Assembly: GCA_021798075.1 (NCBI GenBank)
Contig: JAJZYO010000048.1
Location: 1-10,185 of the forward strand
DNA from: Actinomycetes bacterium
Lineage (GTDB): Bacteria; Actinomycetota; Acidimicrobiia; Acidimicrobiales; Palsa-688
DNA: 10,185 nucleotides
Direction of reading: 5' to 3'
Shown here: positions 8,393 through 10,185 of the stretch, piece after piece
Layout: every line of letters starts with the position of its first letter
Position numbering within the stretch: position 1 is the first letter of the stretch
Program-made: the position numbers and the translations under genes
Notes under the pieces: generated by a model
What the model was told of the DNA's origin: nothing
What the model saw: the letters and a program-made list of their open reading frames with translations, nothing else
The model's database searches: none

Positions 8393-8967
8393 CTCACGCG
8401 CTCCAGTTCTTCGAGCCTCGCCTGCACGTCGGGCGAACGGAGGCCGTAAAGCCACATGATTAGAGCATCCTCCCCAGTCTCGGGGTAGTAGTTGCGCCGC
8501 ACCCCGGCGGCAACGAAGCCGAAGTTCTTGTACAGCGCCTGTGCAGCGAAATTACCCATGCGGACCTCGAGGGTCATGGCCGCGCACCCTCGGCTGGTGG
8601 CTTCATGGGCGAGGTGAGCGAGGAGGAGCGTGCCGAGCCGCTGGCGGCGAAGCGCCGGCGCGATCGCGATGTTGGTCACGTGCCCCTCGTCTGCCACGAA
8701 CATGAGCCCGCCGTAACCAGCTACCTTCCCGTCGGCGCGGACGACCACGTAGTAGCGGGAGCTGCCTTGGGACAATTCGCTGGTGAACACGCCTAGGGAC
8801 CAGGGCTTGGGGTGCGCCCTGTGCTCTATGCGAAGGACGGAGGGGAGGTGGCGCCGGCGCATCTGTTCGAAGGTGACGGCCATACCGTCCACACCTTGGG
8901 CACCAGTGTCCCCAGTCTTCACATGCCCAGTCTTCACATGCCCAGTCTTCACATGCCCAGTCTTCAC
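8389..8967 (-). CDS. rimI: Ribosomal-protein-alanine N-acetyltransferase RimI, with a repeat-duplicated start
   Basis: RimI is a GNAT enzyme that acetylates the N-terminal alanine of ribosomal protein S18 and, in some actinobacteria, other proteins. The core of 164 residues begins MAVTFEQM. It shows the acetyl-CoA loop RRQRLGTLLL, preceded by the beta4 strand NIAIAP, the C-terminal NFAAQALYKNFGF motif, RRNYY, and a final DALIMWL strand, all typical of RimI. The start is ambiguous. The most upstream GTG at 8967 overlaps the tsaB stop as GTGA, like the other junctions in this operon, and gives 192 residues with an N-terminal KTGHV pentapeptide repeat. Three identical GTGs follow at 8952, 8937 and 8922. 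An ATG at 8883, preceded by AAGGTG, would give the bare enzyme. The overlap with tsaB and tsaD indicates one operon. Confidence 0.92.
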   Translation of the reverse strand: MKTGHVKTGHVKTGHVKTGDTGAQGVDGMAVTFEQMRRRHLPSVLRIEHRAHPKPWSLGVFTSELSQGSSRYYVVVRADGKVAGYGGLMFVADEGHVTNIAIAPALRRQRLGTLLLAHLAHEATSRGCAAMTLEVRMGNFAAQALYKNFGFVAAGVRRNYYPETGEDALIMWLYGLRSPDVQARLEELERVR

Positions 8968-8970
8968 ATG
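8911..8970. repeat. Four perfect 15-bp repeats spanning the tsaB stop and rimI start
   Basis: The unit CCCAGTCTTCACATG (plus strand) occurs four times without a mismatch at 8911, 8926, 8941 and 8956. Each unit holds ATGTGA on the coding strand, so each carries a tsaB-frame stop overlapping a rimI-frame GTG. The encoded peptide is KTGHV repeated. Perfect identity suggests a recent expansion. Confidence 0.95.
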
Positions 8971-9881
8971 TCCAGCCTGGCACCGCTGCTCGCCGAACCG
9001 GTGCGAGCACCACCACCGCCACTGCCCGGGGGAACGGGTCCGACACGGCCCGCGACCTCCTCCCAGCCGATCCGGACATCAGCTTGGCGGAGGTACACGG
9101 GCGCCGGCAGGCCCTCAAGCTGCTTTTGGCTGCTAAGGGAGCGCCAGCCGAGTTCGGCAACGACGGTGGCTGCCGGCCACATCTCGCCGGGCCCGGCTAC
9201 CTCGGCACCAGCATCCCCCAGAAGGTCGCGGTAGCGCCACGCCCCGTCACCCACGGCCAAGACCAGGGAAGGCTCGGCTGGCGCGTCCGCGGCAGGAGGC
9301 AGCGGGCGATCAGCCGAGGTCACTGGGCCAGTTACCGAGGGTGTCGGGCCAGTTACCGAGGGCATGGGGCCATTAGCCGGGGTCGTGGGGCTATTAGGCG
9401 GGGGCTCCAATCCTTTGGCGAGGGCGGCGAGCTTGCCGGCTAGCACATCGGGGCTGACGACCGACGGCGCCTCCAACTGCTCGAGATGAGAGCCGTCGCT
9501 CCGGTAAAGGGACCAAAACACCTCGCCCCGCCGAGCATCCACAACCGGGGCCACGAGCCCAGCTCGCCGGCGCTGGGGGTGCGCGAGGGCTTCGAGGCTG
9601 CTCACGCCTACCACCGGCAACCTGCGTGCGCTGGCGATCGCGTAACCCGCAGCCAGACCTACTCGGAGGCCGGTGAAGAGCCCTGGCCCGTTATCCACGG
9701 CGACGGCCTCGATCTCTTGGACTGCCACGCCCGCGACACGGCAGATGTGGTCAACGGCCGGCATCAGCACCTCGGCATGGCGCTGCCCCGCGACGAGCGA
9801 GAAGCTGGCGAGAGGCCTGCCGTCCTCCGCCAGAGCGCAACTCAGGGCGCGCGTCGCCGTCTCGAGTGCAAGCAGCTTCAC
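8964..9881 (-). CDS. tsaB: t6A biosynthesis protein TsaB, with a low-complexity insertion
   Basis: TsaB is the non-catalytic partner that binds TsaD and recruits TsaE in t6A synthesis. The N-terminal ASKHA domain is clear: LLALETATRALSCAL (3–17), QRHAEVLMP (33–41), VDNGPGLFTGLRVG (62–75) and APVVDARRGEVF (111–122). The C-terminal APVYLRQADVRIG (260–272) is also typical. At 305 residues it is much longer than the usual roughly 215–240. The excess is an insertion at about 159–206 (Pro, Thr, Ser, Gly, with TGPTPSV-type heptapeptides from a 21-bp repeat) and a Gly/Ser tail from about 281. The start is GTG at 9881, overlapping the tsaE stop as GTGA. The end overlaps rimI in the same way. Function is probably kept, since the insertion falls between conserved blocks. 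Confidence 0.95.
   Translation of the reverse strand: MKLLALETATRALSCALAEDGRPLASFSLVAGQRHAEVLMPAVDHICRVAGVAVQEIEAVAVDNGPGLFTGLRVGLAAGYAIASARRLPVVGVSSLEALAHPQRRRAGLVAPVVDARRGEVFWSLYRSDGSHLEQLEAPSVVSPDVLAGKLAALAKGLEPPPNSPTTPANGPMPSVTGPTPSVTGPVTSADRPLPPAADAPAEPSLVLAVGDGAWRYRDLLGDAGAEVAGPGEMWPAATVVAELGWRSLSSQKQLEGLPAPVYLRQADVRIGWEEVAGRVGPVPPGSGGGGARTGSASSGARLDM
9315..9398. repeat. 21-bp coding repeat, about four units, in tsaB
   Basis: The 21-base units begin at 9315, 9336, 9357 and 9378. The first two share CGAGG at one end and GGGCCAGTTAC at the other; the last two have diverged. On the coding strand they encode the heptapeptide pattern TGPxPSV. The unit length is again a multiple of three. 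Confidence 0.75.
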
Positions 9882-10185
9882 GATGTCCGCTCCGTGACCG
9901 CCAGCCCCGCACCCTCTACACCGTCCCCGAGCGCCCCCATCCGCTCAATCCAAGACAGTCCCGATGCCCTGAACGCCACAAGCCTCGCGCCACCCGGTCC
10001 AGCCTCAGCACCTACGCCCGTGGCGCCCCCAGTCACCGGGCCACCAGTCACCGGGCCACCAGTCACCGGGCCCCCAGCCGCCGGGCCCCCAGCCGCCGGG
10101 GCCCCAGCCGGCAGCTCGCCTGCAGGCCCAGCCGCCGGATCGGCCGCCCGCTCGAGCGCGATCGCGACGTGGAGACAGTCGCCCG
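9878..10185 (-). CDS. tsaE: tRNA threonylcarbamoyladenosine ATPase TsaE, C-terminal part
   Basis: The gene enters from beyond the window edge, so the Walker A motif is not visible; 101 residues can be read. GDCLHVAIALERA followed, after an interruption, by ARLVAFRASGLSWIERM matches the two strands and final helix at the end of TsaE (usually W-G-D…LEVxLE…RxLxFxAxGxxW). TsaE is the ATPase that resets the TsaB–TsaD complex. About 50 Gly/Pro/Ala/Val/Thr residues split these two strands, where the family normally has a tight turn; they come largely from a 15-bp repeat. The stop TGA overlaps the tsaB GTG by four bases, and position before tsaB–rimI–tsaD fits the known actinobacterial order. The call leans on that context as well as on the short match. 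Confidence 0.8.
   Translation of the reverse strand, partial: GDCLHVAIALERAADPAAGPAGELPAGAPAAGGPAAGGPVTGGPVTGGPVTGGATGVGAEAGPGGARLVAFRASGLSWIERMGALGDGVEGAGLAVTERTS
10031..10105. repeat. 15-bp coding repeat, five units, in tsaE
   Basis: AGTCACCGGGCCACC occurs twice perfectly (10031, 10046), followed by units with one to a few changes (10061, 10076, 10091). The coding strand gives GGPVT three times and then GGPAA. A gradient of divergence runs away from 10031. Confidence 0.9.

Noticed and set aside
8393..8455. Longer tsaD starting at 8455
   Set aside because: It would add 21 residues unrelated to TsaD and overlap rimI deeply; the GTGA junction at 8392 fits the operon pattern.
8911..8970. CRISPR array
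   Set aside because: Units are contiguous 15-mers with no spacers and they lie within coding sequence. The same holds for the other tandem repeats.

Overview
The window suggests a high-GC Actinomycetota chromosome. The gene order tsaE–tsaB–rimI–tsaD followed by groES–groEL, with a GuaB3-type IMP dehydrogenase relative further on, resembles the block known from mycobacteria and relatives. The style of the small proteins would fit Acidimicrobiia, but that placement is a guess. Every gene I can support is on the minus strand, so transcription runs from high to low coordinates. The large plus-strand open frames are shadows.

Layout in the direction of transcription. (1) 10185–7385: the C-terminal part of tsaE, then tsaB, rimI and tsaD. 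Each of the three junctions is a 4-base GTGA overlap. This operon makes the threonylcarbamoyl-adenosine (t6A) tRNA modification machinery plus the RimI N-acetyltransferase. (2) 7384–7162: a gap with a perfect 10-bp stem-loop, followed by a dipeptidyl-peptidase-IV-like S9 peptidase (7161–4972). (3) 4971–4719: GC-rich hairpins, a sigma-70-like promoter and a near-perfect CIRCE operator that put groES–groEL under HrcA control. groES and groEL overlap by one base. (4) 2805–2634: a strong hairpin after groEL, then an LCP (LytR-CpsA-Psr) cell-wall ligase gene (2633–894). (5) 893–1: a small uncharacterised protein, a small zinc-ribbon protein, and the first codons of a GuaB3-like gene that runs off the window.

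The most unusual feature is not a gene. Short tandem repeats, mostly 15-bp units and once 21-bp, lie in frame inside or at the ends of six of the genes: TsaE, TsaB, RimI, the S9 peptidase, the LCP protein and the small protein. Most encode Thr-Gly-containing pentapeptides, and in most the coding strand carries an ACTGG/ACCGG core. They fall in loops or termini. GroES, GroEL and TsaD have none that I can see. In rimI the repeat duplicates the tsaB-stop/rimI-start junction itself, giving four identical candidate start codons. This looks like a lineage-specific expansion of coding minisatellites, and it is the part of the window most worth following up.
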